From Pseudarthrobacter sp. C4D7 (GTDB taxonomy: Bacteria; Actinomycetota; Actinomycetes; Actinomycetales; Micrococcaceae): a stretch of 64,000 bases of DNA. The first letter of the stretch is position 1; each line of letters starts with the position of its first letter. The notes beneath the pieces were generated by a model. The model saw only the letters and a program-made list of their open reading frames with translations. It ran no database searches and had not been told where the DNA came from. The position numbers were made by a program, and so were the translations under genes. Location of the stretch: the NCBI RefSeq assembly GCF_013359725.1, contig NZ_JABFMW010000024.1, forward strand, positions 1-64,000, in the 5' to 3' direction. Positions 43,970-53,290 of the stretch are shown here, one piece after another.

Positions 43970-45001
43970 TCAGGAGCGGACAGCCTCCAGCTCGTTGCTG
44001 ATGCGCCGTTCGAGCTCGGACATCCCAATGGTTTCCGAGCCGCCGTGCGCCCGCAGGAACAGCAGCGACTCCAGCCGCAGCAGCCGCCATTCACGCTCAG
44101 CGTCGTGGTTGGAGTTGTCGATGGAGCGGAAGATTTCCTTGTCGTACAGGTTGGGCTCGTTCAGCGAGCGCTGCCGAACCTTGGCCGCCATGCGTGCCTT
44201 GAACGGGTCCGTCTCCTGGTTTTCCGGGGTGCGGATCAGCTTCTCGTACACTTCCGCGCGCTCGTTCTGGCCGTCCTGCCGGCAGATGTAACTGGCCAGT
44301 GCCAGGGAGGCTTCCACCGAGGTCCACCGGCCCGGGTTTCCGTCATAGGGCAGCACGGTGATGAGGTCCGCCACGGACAGTGCGCCGTCGGCGTCCTTGA
44401 GGGTGACGAACAGTTCGTGCGCCAGGTCGCTGAGGTCCTTCAGGCAGCTTCCCGACTTGAAGTTGACGCCCTTGGAGAGCCTGTCGGCCAGGAGCAGGAC
44501 GCCCTCCGCATCAGCGTGCGCTTCCGCTGCGGCCTCCACCACGGATTCGGGGGTGCCGGCCGGCGCGGGGATCAGCGCCAGTTCTTCCTCGCTGGGCCCG
44601 GTCACCGCTGGCGGTGCCGGGGGGAGGGGAGGGACGACGACGGCGGGCGCCACGTTGAGGGGACCGGTCCCGGCGCCGGGCTGCTCCTGCCGCGCGTCCC
44701 TGGGTGCGCCGGTTTCAACCGGTGCCGTGGGCTCCGGGAGGTTGGCAGGCAACGGAAGCTGGGTGACGTCGTCGTGCGCGCCGTGCACCACCGTGACCAT
44801 GGTGCCGATGGCCACCCGCAGCGTTCCGCCGCCTGAGAGGCTGGCCAGCACAAGTGCCGGTGAGCCGAAGTCGTCGTGCTCAAGCTCCACCTGGTCGATT
44901 TCGGCAGTGCGCCGGCCGTCGGGGAGGAGGATGTGGCTGCCGGTGGTCAGAGATCCAGCCTGCTGTTCACTGTGGTGCCTGGCGGCTGGTGATTCGGTCA
45001 T
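43970..45001 (-). CDS. Conserved hypothetical protein, two-part
   Basis: A 343-residue protein not assigned to a function. Residues 15-75 look like a small beta-rich module (S-H-I-L-L-P-D-G-R-R-T-A-E-I-D-Q-V). A Pro-rich linker follows to about 130. Residues 145-343 are helical, with E-A-H-A-D-A-E-G-V-L-L-L-A-D-R-L and W-R-L-L-R-L-E-S-L-L-F-L-R-A-H-G, matching a domain family I remember only as restricted to Micrococcales. There is no signal peptide or membrane segment. The start codon at 45001 lies close after AGAACTTAAGGAC, where AAGGA gives a site. Confidence 0.78.
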   Translation of the reverse strand: MTESPAARHHSEQQAGSLTTGSHILLPDGRRTAEIDQVELEHDDFGSPALVLASLSGGGTLRVAIGTMVTVVHGAHDDVTQLPLPANLPEPTAPVETGAPRDARQEQPGAGTGPLNVAPAVVVPPLPPAPPAVTGPSEEELALIPAPAGTPESVVEAAAEAHADAEGVLLLADRLSKGVNFKSGSCLKDLSDLAHELFVTLKDADGALSVADLITVLPYDGNPGRWTSVEASLALASYICRQDGQNERAEVYEKLIRTPENQETDPFKARMAAKVRQRSLNEPNLYDKEIFRSIDNSNHDAEREWRLLRLESLLFLRAHGGSETIGMSELERRISNELEAVRS

Positions 45002-45089
45002 GGGAGTCCTTAAGTTCTCTTGCGGTCCGCCCTACAGTCTACAAAGGCGGGCACTCAAAACCGGGGACCCCCACGTCCCGGCGGGGTGG

Positions 45090-45629
45090 CTAGAAACCCA
45101 CGCCCGCAAACGCCAGTGCCTGCCGGATGAGTCCGCCGCGGCCGCCGGAGAATTCCATCTGGACGCCGGGGCTGAGGACTTCCTCAGGGGTCATCCAGGT
45201 CAGTTCCAGGGCGTCCTGGCGCGGCTCGCATTCACCGGTCACCGGGATGACGTAGGCCAGGGATACGGCGTGTTGCCGCTCGTCGGTGAAACCTGTCTGG
45301 GACGGTGCGGGGAAGTATTCGGCCACCGTGAACGGCACGGGGCTCAGCGGCAGCTGCGGGAACGCCAGGGGGCCCAGGTCCTTTTCCATGTGCCGCAGGA
45401 GCGCGGCGCGGATGGTTTCGCGGTAGATGACACGGCCGGACACCAGCGAGCGCACCATGGTCCCGTCCGCGTCCGCCTGCAGCAGCGTGCCCACCTCATT
45501 GACGTATCCCAGCGGGTCCAGCCGGACCGGGACCGCCTCGACGTACACCATGGGCAGCCGCCCCCGTGCCTCAAAGAGGTCTTCTTCGGAGAGCCAGCCG
45601 GGATTCGGGTCAGGTGTGCGCACGTTCAT
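45090..45629 (-). CDS. NUDIX-fold family protein (DUF4916) with degenerate NUDIX box
   Basis: A 179-residue protein resembling the actinobacterial DUF4916 NUDIX group (W-L-S-E-E-D-L near 12, P-M-V-Y-V-E-A-V-P-V near 26). The NUDIX helix is altered: G-x5-E-x7-R is kept, but the next residues are R-H-M-E-K-D-L-G instead of R-E-U-x-E-E-x-G, so metal-binding acidic positions have changed. It may hydrolyse poorly or bind a ligand instead. The start ATG is at 45629. The VOC gene ends 9 bases upstream on the same strand, so they are likely co-transcribed. Confidence 0.85.
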   Translation of the reverse strand: MNVRTPDPNPGWLSEEDLFEARGRLPMVYVEAVPVRLDPLGYVNEVGTLLQADADGTMVRSLVSGRVIYRETIRAALLRHMEKDLGPLAFPQLPLSPVPFTVAEYFPAPSQTGFTDERQHAVSLAYVIPVTGECEPRQDALELTWMTPEEVLSPGVQMEFSGGRGGLIRQALAFAGVGF

Positions 45630-45638
45630 GCTTAAGTT

Positions 45639-46394
45639 CTACCCCATGGGGCGCCGCTGGGAGATCCATACCGTGGCGGGCGCGTTGGGGCTGCCGGCAT
45701 CGGGATTGGCAACGTGGAGGGTACTTCCGAACGCCTCTTCGGTGACGCTGGCGGTGATGCCGGCGGCGGCGAGGCGCTCCTGCAGCGGCTCCAGGCCGCC
45801 GTCGTATTCGAATCCCAGCCCTGACCTGGACGCTCCGGTGGCCGGCCGCACCAGGAGGACGCCGCCGTTCTTGGCCGTGAAGTCCGCGGTCTCGTCGTTG
45901 TCCGGGACGGGGCGTGGGCGGGCACCAATATGCAGCAGCGTGCGCACGGCCCCTTCCGGATCGGCGGTGTACCAGACGGCGACGACCGCCAGGCCGGGAT
46001 CGGCGTCGGAGCGCTGGTCAACCTGGGCGGCCTTGTCCGCCAGGAAGCTGAAGCCGTCCGGCGCGCTGATCCGGCAGGCGTCACCGTGGTCTGCCGTGAC
46101 CAGTTCGGCCGGACCGCCGCCGCCCGTGCCCGCTTCCTGTGGTGCGCCCTCCTCCCGGGCGGACAGGTTGGTGCGGCGCGCGAACTCGGCCACGTCGCCC
46201 ACCTCCACCGCAAACTCTGTCCTGCCGTCCTGGCCTGACCCGGCCTCTGCAGGGTGAAGCGCCACCCGGCCCGCCGCCGCGTCGAAAACCTGCCACCCGC
46301 CGTCGTCCTCGGTTTGCACCATCCCCAAGGCGGTGAGGAGCTTCTTCCAGGACTCGGTGCGCGAGGTGAAATGGACAGGGCGGACTCGGAGCAT
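45639..46394 (-). CDS. VOC-superfamily (glyoxalase/bleomycin-resistance-like) protein
   Basis: A 251-residue protein made of two similar halves. The N-terminal half starts L-R-V-R-P-V-H-F-T-S and the second repeats a beta-alpha-beta block (A-V-W-Y-T-A-D-P-E-G-A-V-R-T-L-L-H-I-G near 150). This paired arrangement is the vicinal-oxygen-chelate fold; metal ligands are not fully evident. The ATG at 46394 follows GAGGAC. A longer frame upstream exists but runs over the divergent gene and is rejected. It is in a likely operon with the NUDIX-like gene. Confidence 0.83.
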   Translation of the reverse strand: MLRVRPVHFTSRTESWKKLLTALGMVQTEDDGGWQVFDAAAGRVALHPAEAGSGQDGRTEFAVEVGDVAEFARRTNLSAREEGAPQEAGTGGGGPAELVTADHGDACRISAPDGFSFLADKAAQVDQRSDADPGLAVVAVWYTADPEGAVRTLLHIGARPRPVPDNDETADFTAKNGGVLLVRPATGASRSGLGFEYDGGLEPLQERLAAAGITASVTEEAFGSTLHVANPDAGSPNAPATVWISQRRPMG

Positions 46395-46499
46395 GGCGTT
46401 GTCCTCAGGTGGCGGATGGGTCTGTAGGGCCATGATGCCACGTGGAATTGTTCTGCACAGGGGGCTTGTGGCCCGGGATTCCCCGGGCAGAATTAGGCC

Positions 46500-47102
46500 A
46501 TGGCCAATGAGCTTGAGGAACTGTTGCTGCCCGACGCCGCCGCCTGGCGTGCCTGGCTGGAAGAGAACCACGGCACCAGTCCGGGCGTGTGGCTGGTGCT
46601 GCACAAGAAGGGCGGCACGGTGACGGCCCTTGATTATGCTGCGGCCCTGGACGAGGCCCTGTGCTTTGGCTGGATCGACGGGCAGGGCAGGCGCCGGGAC
46701 AGCGGGAGCGTGTTCCAGCGGATGACGCCGCGGCGCCCGCGGAGCATCTGGTCCGCCCGGAACGTGGGGCACATTGCGCGGCTGGAGGAAGCCGGAAAGA
46801 TGACCGGGGCCGGACGGGCCGCTGTGGCGGCGGCCAAAGCGGACGGCCGCTGGGAAGCGGCCTACGGCGGGCAGGCCGACCTCGTGGTGCCCGACGACCT
46901 GGCTGCTGCCATCGCGGCCAACCCGGCGGCCCAGGCCACCTTCGAGGTCCTGACGAAAACCAACCTGTTCGCCCTGGTGTTCAGGACCAATTCGGCGAAG
47001 CAGGCGGCCACCCGGGAACGCAGGATCGCCGGGTTCGTGGACATGCTGGCGCGGGGCGAGACTCCCTACCCGCAGAAACGGCGCCCCGCGGGCGAGGGCT
47101 AG
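46500..47102 (+). CDS. YdeI/OmpD-associated family protein
   Basis: A 200-residue cytoplasmic protein. It shows the family's blocks: W-L-E-E-N-H-G-T-S-P-G-V-W-L-V-L-H-K-K near 20-38, A-L-D-E-A-L-C-F-G-W-I-D-G near 48-60, the arginine-rich F-Q-R-M-T-P-R-R-P-R-S-I-W-S, and N-L-F-A-L-V-F-R-T-N near 158. Family members are linked to cell-envelope stress in a few organisms, but no reaction is known. It is divergent from the VOC gene. Confidence 0.9.
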   Translation: MANELEELLLPDAAAWRAWLEENHGTSPGVWLVLHKKGGTVTALDYAAALDEALCFGWIDGQGRRRDSGSVFQRMTPRRPRSIWSARNVGHIARLEEAGKMTGAGRAAVAAAKADGRWEAAYGGQADLVVPDDLAAAIAANPAAQATFEVLTKTNLFALVFRTNSAKQAATRERRIAGFVDMLARGETPYPQKRRPAGEG

Positions 47103-47173
47103 TCCCAACTGTGTGACGCGCGGGATTCGGCTCCCGGCCGGCCGGCCGGTAAAATTGACGTTCACTTGCGCTG

Positions 47174-47203
47174 GTGCCGTTCCCCGAACCCGGGGAACGG
47201 CAC
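47174..47203. other. Strong 13-bp hairpin in the GH32 leader
   Basis: GTGCCGTTCCCCG (47174-47186) and CGGGGAACGGCAC (47191-47203) pair perfectly around AACC. There is no T-run, so it is probably an RNA structure in the leader of the GH32 gene or a weak end for the previous gene. Confidence 0.6.
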
Positions 47204-47233
47204 TTGTGCGTTCAGCGAGGGATTGACGCCACC

Positions 47234-48907
47234 ATGCCCCCCAAATTTCCCGTAGTCGTTATGGCCGCTTTCCGGCGCCGCCCCATGGTCTGGGCCCTGG
47301 CCGCCGCCACAGTACTGGTTCTGGCAGGGGTGCTGGTGCTGTGCGGCACCAGCCAGCAGGGTGACGGGCAGCGCGGAGCCCCGGACGCCGGAACCGGGCA
47401 GGGCGGAACGGGCCAACCCGCTGAGCCGCCTGCCGCCGGCCCCGGCTCCGCTGACGAGGCCGGCTACCGGCCCGCGTACCACCTCACCCCGGACCAGCAC
47501 TGGATGAACGATCCGCAGCGGCCTTTCTTCCTCGATGGCCTGTGGCATTACTACTACCTCTACAACGCCGACTACCCGGACGGGAACGGCACCGAGTGGT
47601 TCCTCGCCACCAGCACGGACCTGGTGCACTGGAAGAACGAAGGGGTGGCCATTCCCAAGTTCCGCACCGGCCTGGGCGACATTGAAACCGGCTCCGCCGT
47701 GGTGGACGCCGAGGGGACCGCCGGATTTGGCAAGGGGACCGTGATCGCCGTCCTCACCCAGCAGCACGACGGTGTCCAGCGCCAGTCCCTGTTCTACTCC
47801 ACCGACAAGGGTTACAGCTTCCAGGCCTACGGGCAGAACCCCGTGATGGAGAACCCCGGCGCCGAGCACTGGCGGGACCCGCGGATCGTGCGGGATGAGG
47901 CCAACAACCAGTGGCTGATGCTCCTCGCGGAGGGGCACAAGATCGGCTTCTACACCTCGCCTGACCTGAAAAAGTGGACGTACGTCTCCGCTTTCGAGCA
48001 GGAGGGGCTGGGGATCCTGGAGTGCCCGGACTTCTTCCAGTTGGACCTCGACGGCGACCCCGCCAGGCGCACCTGGGTCCTGGCAGCGAGCGCCAACGGA
48101 TCCGCGGAGGGCCGCACCACCGGGCTGGCCTACTGGACCGGCAGCTTCGACGGCAAGGCCTTCGCCCCGGAGGGCGGCCACCAGTGGCTCGACGGCGGGC
48201 CGGACTTTTACGCGGCCGTCACCTGGGATGACCCGCGGCTGGACGATGCGCAGCGGACGGCGTCCCGGCACGCCATCGGCTGGATGAACAACTGGGCCTA
48301 CGCCCGGAACCTCCCCACCGACGGCTGGTACGGGGCCGCCTCCGTGGTGCGGGATATCCGGCTGGCGTCCGACGGCGGCCGGCCGGCCCTGGTGTCCTCG
48401 CCCACGGCCGCGCTCCAGTCCCTGGAAGGGGCGCCAGTGCAGGTGCCCGGCGGGAGCATTGGTGACGGCCTGGCCCTCCCGGTTCCGGACAGCGGCGCCT
48501 TCAAGGCCGACGTCGAGCTGGCCAGGCCCGCGGACGGGACGGGGGAAGCGCGGCTGCTGCTGCAAAGCGGCGGCACCACCTACGCCACGGTGGGCTACGA
48601 TTTCGCGGCCGGCCGGGCCTTCGTGGACCGCGGCGGCGATGCGGTGGCCGGCGGGAGCGGCCTGGCCGGCCGGGCGGACGCCGCCGGCGACTACCGGAAG
48701 GAGCGTTGGGTGGATGCCCCGCCGGCCGGGGACACCGTCCGGCTCACCGTCTACGTGGACCGGTCCTCCGTGGAGGTCTTCGTGGCCGGCCGGACCCTGA
48801 CAGCCCTGGCGTTTCCACCGGCCGGTCCCAGGGAGGCACGGCTGGTGGCTGATGGCCCGGTATCGCTCAAGGGCGGCACCGTCACGCCGCTGGCCGGTAT
48901 CCGCTAG
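47234..48907 (+). CDS. Glycoside hydrolase family 32 (levanase/fructan hydrolase)
   Basis: A 557-residue enzyme that cleaves fructose linkages in levan, inulin or sucrose. After a basic start comes a hydrophobic segment (M-V-W-A-L-A-A-A-T-V-L-V-L-A-G-V) that exports or anchors it. The catalytic triad motifs are H-W-M-N-D-P-Q (nucleophile), W-R-D-P-R (transition state) and E-C-P-D-F-F (acid/base). A C-terminal beta-sandwich follows (R-S-S-V-E-V-F near 515). The cysteine after the hydrophobic stretch lacks a proper lipobox, so lipid anchoring is unlikely. The ATG at 47234 is preferred, but the ribosome site is distant; an ATG at 47261 is possible. Confidence 0.92.
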   Translation: MPPKFPVVVMAAFRRRPMVWALAAATVLVLAGVLVLCGTSQQGDGQRGAPDAGTGQGGTGQPAEPPAAGPGSADEAGYRPAYHLTPDQHWMNDPQRPFFLDGLWHYYYLYNADYPDGNGTEWFLATSTDLVHWKNEGVAIPKFRTGLGDIETGSAVVDAEGTAGFGKGTVIAVLTQQHDGVQRQSLFYSTDKGYSFQAYGQNPVMENPGAEHWRDPRIVRDEANNQWLMLLAEGHKIGFYTSPDLKKWTYVSAFEQEGLGILECPDFFQLDLDGDPARRTWVLAASANGSAEGRTTGLAYWTGSFDGKAFAPEGGHQWLDGGPDFYAAVTWDDPRLDDAQRTASRHAIGWMNNWAYARNLPTDGWYGAASVVRDIRLASDGGRPALVSSPTAALQSLEGAPVQVPGGSIGDGLALPVPDSGAFKADVELARPADGTGEARLLLQSGGTTYATVGYDFAAGRAFVDRGGDAVAGGSGLAGRADAAGDYRKERWVDAPPAGDTVRLTVYVDRSSVEVFVAGRTLTALAFPPAGPREARLVADGPVSLKGGTVTPLAGIR

Positions 48908-50199
48908 GAACCGGCTGCGGCGGTGACGGCCGCGGCGGCCTCCAGCGCCATCCACGCCTGCAGCTGGGTGGAGAGTTCGACGGCGGCGCCCGGCGGATAC
49001 GTCGCGGCCGCCGGCTGGGCGGCGTGCAGGGAGAAGATGCTGGTGCCTTCCCGGGCCTTTGCCTCGCCGGCATCGACGGCGCGCCTGCCGGACCAGAACG
49101 CTTCGGCGGTGCCGGTTACCAGCCGGGCAGCCGTGGCGCGGGTGGCTCCGGGAAGCCGCTGGTCTGCCGCGGCGAGGGCCAGGTAACGGCAGAGGATCCC
49201 GGTGAAGAGGCCGCCGTCGCCCGTTCCTTCACAGCGCAGCACCGCACCACCGGGGCCGGCGCCGGCGCCGGGGCCGGAACTGTCAGCCGGGACGGTCAGC
49301 AGCCGCTCCACGGCGTCCACCAGGACCGCGGCCCGGGCCAGGTTCGCCCCGCCGCCCAACTCCAGGAGCGCGCCCAGTACCGGGCCCTGGTTGTAGGTGT
49401 ACACCGCCCGCTCCAACACCACCTCGCCGGCGGGATTCAGGCGGGCGCCGTCAAGGTAAAGGGCCTGGTCCGTGTCAAAGAGCGTGGCGTCCAGCCAGTC
49501 CAGCAGTGCCTGGGCCTTGGCGTGCTGGCCGGTGCGGGCATAGAACAAAGCCACCGGCGCCGTGGCAGGCGTGTTCTTGAAATCCCGTTTCTTGCTCCAG
49601 AACGTCCCGCCGCCCAGGTCATCGGTGCAGGCGGCGTCGAACTGCAGCGCCAGCGATGCACGGACCACGGCGTTGCGGCGGCGGCCTGGACGTCGTGTCT
49701 CCTCGGCCAGCCTGTCCAAGCGGAGCGTTGCCAGTGCCAGCCACGCCATGTCGTCGTAGTAGCTGTTGACGAACGTCAGGGCGTTGCGGAGCCTGACCCC
49801 GGTGACCAGGCGTGAGGCCAGGTGTCCTGCGCTGGGCCGGTCCGGGCCGTTAAACCGGGCTGCCGGGGTGGCTCCGCCGCCAAGTTCCCGCCGTCCGGCG
49901 TCCACCAGGCAGTCAACGTAGTGCGCCTGCCACCAGTAGTGCCAGGGGAGGGCCAGGGACGCGGCGGGCCGCAGCCGGCGGAGCGCGGCGCGCCATCGTG
50001 GCCCGGCGTGGTTGCCAGGCTCCTGCCCCGGCGTTGGGAGCGTGGGCTGTCCGGCCGGGCGCCTGCCCTGCCACAGCACTGCGCCGAGGTGGGTTCCAGG
50101 CAGGAACAGCAGTTTCCGGCCGAACAGGGAGGTTACGGACCGGGCCGCGTGGTTCGCCCTGTCCTGCCAGGCGGTCAAGGAGGTGCTGCTGGACGTCAT
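48904..50199 (-). CDS. Glycoside hydrolase family 76 protein
   Basis: A 431-residue (alpha/alpha)6 enzyme. The paired aspartates are in N-S-Y-Y-D-D-M-A-W near 150, and Y-T-Y-N-Q-G-P-V-L-G near 285 is another GH76 block. Family members cleave alpha-1,6-mannan, mostly as secreted enzymes; here no signal peptide is present, so an intracellular role is likely. The ATG at 50199 lies about 9 bases after AGGG. Its last 4 bases overlap the end of the convergent GH32 gene. Confidence 0.87.
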   Translation of the reverse strand: MTSSSTSLTAWQDRANHAARSVTSLFGRKLLFLPGTHLGAVLWQGRRPAGQPTLPTPGQEPGNHAGPRWRAALRRLRPAASLALPWHYWWQAHYVDCLVDAGRRELGGGATPAARFNGPDRPSAGHLASRLVTGVRLRNALTFVNSYYDDMAWLALATLRLDRLAEETRRPGRRRNAVVRASLALQFDAACTDDLGGGTFWSKKRDFKNTPATAPVALFYARTGQHAKAQALLDWLDATLFDTDQALYLDGARLNPAGEVVLERAVYTYNQGPVLGALLELGGGANLARAAVLVDAVERLLTVPADSSGPGAGAGPGGAVLRCEGTGDGGLFTGILCRYLALAAADQRLPGATRATAARLVTGTAEAFWSGRRAVDAGEAKAREGTSIFSLHAAQPAAATYPPGAAVELSTQLQAWMALEAAAAVTAAAGS

Positions 50200-50271
50200 G
50201 CCGTCCACCCTAACCGTGCCGCGGGTGCCAGGGACTGCAGCGTGCGGGGTGAGTGCGGCGGCGCCGAATTT

Positions 50272-50291
50272 CAGTTAACATTCATTAACTG
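50272..50291. promoter_or_regulatory. Perfect inverted repeat before the SDR/acyl-CoA dehydrogenase operon
   Basis: CAGTTAA (50272-50278) and TTAACTG (50285-50291) are perfect arms around CATTCA, 48 bases before the SDR start. The form suits a TetR/GntR-type dimer, as is usual for fatty-acid degradation operons; no matching regulator is adjacent. Confidence 0.6.
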
Positions 50292-50339
50292 TTGCTCGGG
50301 GCCGCGCCGCGGCATGGGGACGCACATCAAGGAGGATGG

Positions 50340-51134
50340 ATGGACATCAAAGGCAGCGTTGCACTGGTGACAGGCGGGGCGTCCGGACTGGGGGCAGCCA
50401 CAGCCCGGCGATTGTTCGACGACGGCGCATCCGTCGTGCTCGTTGACCTGCCGTCCTCAGGCGGCCAGGCAATGGCTGACGAACTCAACGCCCGCGCCGC
50501 AACCGGCCAGTCCGCCGTCTTTGCCCCCGCAGACGTGACCAGCGAGGCCGACGTCCGGGCCGCCGTCGGGACCGCCGCGGGGCTGGGACCGCTTCGGATC
50601 GTGGTGAACTGCGCAGGGATTGCCACCCCCGGAAAAGTCCTGGGACGGGAGGGCGTGCTGCCGCTGGAAACATTCAGCAAGGTCATCCAGGTCAACCTGA
50701 TCGGGACCTTCAACGTCCTGCGCCTGGCGGCCGAAGCCATGGTGGCCACCGAGCCCGCCGCCACCGCGCTGGGCGGACCCGAACGCGGCGTCATCATCAA
50801 CACCGCCTCCGTTGCGGCCTTCGACGGGCAGATCGGCCAGCCCGCGTATTCCGCCTCCAAGGGCGCGGTGGCTGCCATGACGCTGCCCATCGCCCGCGAG
50901 CTGGCGCGCTCGCTGGTCCGGGTGGTCACCATCGCCCCGGGCATCTTCGAGACCCCCATGATGGCCGGCCTGCCGCAGGAAGCGCAGGACTCCCTCGGGG
51001 CCCAGGTTCCGCACCCTTCCCGGCTGGGCCGCCCCGCTGAATACGCCAACCTGGTGGCGCACATCGTGGACAACGCCATGCTGAACGGCGAAACCATCCG
51101 CCTGGACGGCGCCATCCGGATGGGACCGAAATGA
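50340..51134 (+). CDS. SDR-family 3-hydroxyacyl-CoA dehydrogenase-like protein
   Basis: A 264-residue classical short-chain dehydrogenase. The cofactor motif T-G-G-A-S-G-L-G is at 11-18, N-C-A-G near 92, S near 150 and Y-S-A-S-K (Tyr-x-x-x-Lys) near 165. The sequence resembles human HSD17B10-type 3-hydroxyacyl-CoA dehydrogenases, fitting beta-oxidation with its neighbour. AAGGAGG precedes the ATG at 50340. It overlaps the acyl-CoA dehydrogenase gene by ATGA, so expression is coupled. Confidence 0.93.
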   Translation: MDIKGSVALVTGGASGLGAATARRLFDDGASVVLVDLPSSGGQAMADELNARAATGQSAVFAPADVTSEADVRAAVGTAAGLGPLRIVVNCAGIATPGKVLGREGVLPLETFSKVIQVNLIGTFNVLRLAAEAMVATEPAATALGGPERGVIINTASVAAFDGQIGQPAYSASKGAVAAMTLPIARELARSLVRVVTIAPGIFETPMMAGLPQEAQDSLGAQVPHPSRLGRPAEYANLVAHIVDNAMLNGETIRLDGAIRMGPK

Positions 51135-52336
51135 GTGCGCCGGATGCCGGGCAGCTGCCGGCTGCGGACTTCTTCGCCGTCGAAGCAATGCTGGACCAGG
51201 CTGAACGGGCCAAGCTCGCCGAGCTGCGGGAGTTCCTCGCCGCCGAGGTGGCCCCCTATGCCGGCGACTGGTGGAACAAGGCAGAGTTTCCGGCCCACAT
51301 CCTGCCCAAGCTGGCCGCACTGGAGCTGAGCACGCCGGTCCACCGCGGCTACAGCCACCTCTTCGCCGGGCTGGTCATCGCCGAGATCACCCGCGTGGAC
51401 ACCTCCCTGGCCACGTTCTTCCTGGTCCACCACGACCTCTTCGTCGAATCGCTGCACACTTTCGGTACGGAGGACCAGAAGCAGCGGCTGCTGGCCGATG
51501 CTTCGGAGCTGCGCACCACGGGTGCCTTCGCGCTGACCGAGCCCCTGCACGGCTCCGACGTGGCCGGCGGCCTGGAGACCCGCGCCCGGCGGATCAACGC
51601 CACCACGGGAGAAGCGGACGACGCCGGCGACACCTGGGTGCTGAACGGCGCCAAGCGCTGGATCGGCAACGGGACGTTCTGCGACTACATGCTGGTGTGG
51701 GCCCGGGACGAGGCCGACGGGTCGGTGCGCGGCTTCATCGTGGACGCCACCCTGCCGGGTGTCAGCCGGAGCAGGATCGAGAACAAGATCGCCCTGCGCA
51801 CCGTCCAGAACGCGGACATTGTCTTCGAGGATGTCCGGGTGGCCGAGGCGGACCGCTTCGCCGGAATCAGCAGCTTCGAGGACACCAAGGAACTGCTCCG
51901 CAGCTCGCGGATCATGGTGGCATGGCAGGCGGTGGGCCAGCAGCTGGCGGCCTTCGACGTTGCCCGGCAGTATGCCGTGGAGCGGCAGCAGTTCGGCAGG
52001 CCGCTGGCGCACTTCCAGTTGATCCAGCAGCAGCTGGTCACCATGCTGGGTAACGCCGTGGCCGGCCTGTCCATGATGGCCGGCATCGCCAGGCTGCAGG
52101 AGGAGGGCGCCGCCAACATGCCCCAGGTGGCCCTGGCGAAGTCCTACCTCAGCGCCCGCATGCGCGAAACCGTGGCGCTGGGCCGCTCCATCCTGGGCGG
52201 CAACGGGATTGTTACCGACTACCGGATGGCCAAGATCTTCGCGGACGCCGAGGCCATCTATACGTACGAGGGCTCGTTCGAGGTCAACACCCTGATCGTG
52301 GGGAGGGCCATCACCGGAATCTCCGCAATCTCCTAG
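51131..52336 (+). CDS. Acyl-CoA dehydrogenase
   Basis: A 401-residue FAD enzyme that introduces the double bond in acyl-CoA oxidation. Family blocks are [12 protein letters not shown] near 140, W-I-G-N-G-T near 175, [11 protein letters not shown] near 285 and the catalytic glutamate region [10 protein letters not shown] near 380. The sequence is closest in feel to glutaryl-CoA dehydrogenase-type members. It is translated with the SDR gene, suggesting one degradation path for a short or branched acyl-CoA. Confidence 0.93.
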   Translation: MSAPDAGQLPAADFFAVEAMLDQAERAKLAELREFLAAEVAPYAGDWWNKAEFPAHILPKLAALELSTPVHRGYSHLFAGLVIAEITRVDTSLATFFLVHHDLFVESLHTFGTEDQKQRLLADASELRTTGAFALTEPLHGSDVAGGLETRARRINATTGEADDAGDTWVLNGAKRWIGNGTFCDYMLVWARDEADGSVRGFIVDATLPGVSRSRIENKIALRTVQNADIVFEDVRVAEADRFAGISSFEDTKELLRSSRIMVAWQAVGQQLAAFDVARQYAVERQQFGRPLAHFQLIQQQLVTMLGNAVAGLSMMAGIARLQEEGAANMPQVALAKSYLSARMRETVALGRSILGGNGIVTDYRMAKIFADAEAIYTYEGSFEVNTLIVGRAITGISAIS

Positions 52337-52348
52337 GCTTTCCAGGCA

Positions 52349-53188
52349 TTAGGCGGGGTACGGCTCCTTCTCGCCCGCCTCCACCCGGAGGTCCAGGCTG
52401 TTGTTCTTCACGGGCATGGGGCAGGTGCCGTAGGGGGTGAAGGCACTGGGGTAGTTGATGGCGCGGTTGAAGTCCAACACCACGGAGCCGTCCGGCCGCG
52501 GCCTGGGGATGGAGAGTTTCCGCCACTCATCGGTGGTATCGCCGTTGGTTTCGTCATGGAACGTGACGGTGAGGGCGCCGAGCCTTTCTTCCTCCGCCTG
52601 GAGCCGGAACTCGTGGCTGCTGCCCGGGAGGCGGAAAACCACCTCGCCCACGCTGCGGTGCACGCCGTCAACCAGGGGATTCGCCGTGACGATCGGCACC
52701 TCCACCGGCTCCGGATAGGGCTCGAACCGTCCGGTGACTTCCCAGTCCGGGTTGTACGGATAGGTGGGTACGCCGTCGAATTCGGTGAAAACCGGTGATG
52801 ACGCATCCCGGGTGCGGATCGCGTACCGGCCGCCACGCATGGCCAGTTCCACCACCACCCGGTCCCCGCCGGGGCCGCCGAACTGCACCCACATCAGCGA
52901 CTCCTCGTCCGCCAGGACAGCGGAGATGGTGCCATCCACCGGGGCGCCCGTCTCCACCAGCGTGAGCCCGTCCGACGGGACCGCGGTGAGGAACGCCGTC
53001 GTTCCCGCAGCATCCGTGGACCACAGGCCAGGGGCCAGGTCGACGGCGGCCGGCGCGTCCTCCAGCCACTGGAAGGAGGTGAGGGTGAGCCAGCCGTGCG
53101 GCGTCGCCAGGGCCTTGTTGCGGTTGGTGCGGAAGCGCTGCCAACGCTCCACCCTGGCGGCGGAAACTGGGGCTGGGGTGGTGGTCAT
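52349..53188 (-). CDS. DUF1684 family protein
   Basis: A 279-residue protein of the DUF1684 family. The C-terminal signature is clear: V-V-L-D-F-N-R-A-I-N-Y-P-S-A-F-T-P-Y-G-T, then C-P and N-N-S-L near 265. The first part has W-L-T-L-T-S-F-Q-W-L-E near 35. The function is unknown, and no membrane or signal segment is seen. It is convergent with the acyl-CoA dehydrogenase gene, with 12 bases between stops. Confidence 0.9.
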   Translation of the reverse strand: MTTTPAPVSAARVERWQRFRTNRNKALATPHGWLTLTSFQWLEDAPAAVDLAPGLWSTDAAGTTAFLTAVPSDGLTLVETGAPVDGTISAVLADEESLMWVQFGGPGGDRVVVELAMRGGRYAIRTRDASSPVFTEFDGVPTYPYNPDWEVTGRFEPYPEPVEVPIVTANPLVDGVHRSVGEVVFRLPGSSHEFRLQAEEERLGALTVTFHDETNGDTTDEWRKLSIPRPRPDGSVVLDFNRAINYPSAFTPYGTCPMPVKNNSLDLRVEAGEKEPYPA

Positions 53189-53290
53189 GGGTCCTTCCGG
53201 TTGCGTCTGGCCCCCGCTATAACGGCCGGGCGGGCAGGTTCATTCCTCCGCGGTCCTTGTCCTGCACGGCACAGGGAGTAGCGTTCTGCC

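Noticed and set aside
45639..47165. 508-codon version of the VOC protein
   Set aside because: The upstream half runs antisense through the YdeI-family gene; GAGGAC before the ATG at 46394 marks the true start.
47162..48955. 597-codon minus-strand frame opposite GH32
   Set aside because: Antisense to a gene with intact catalytic motifs; no domain seen.
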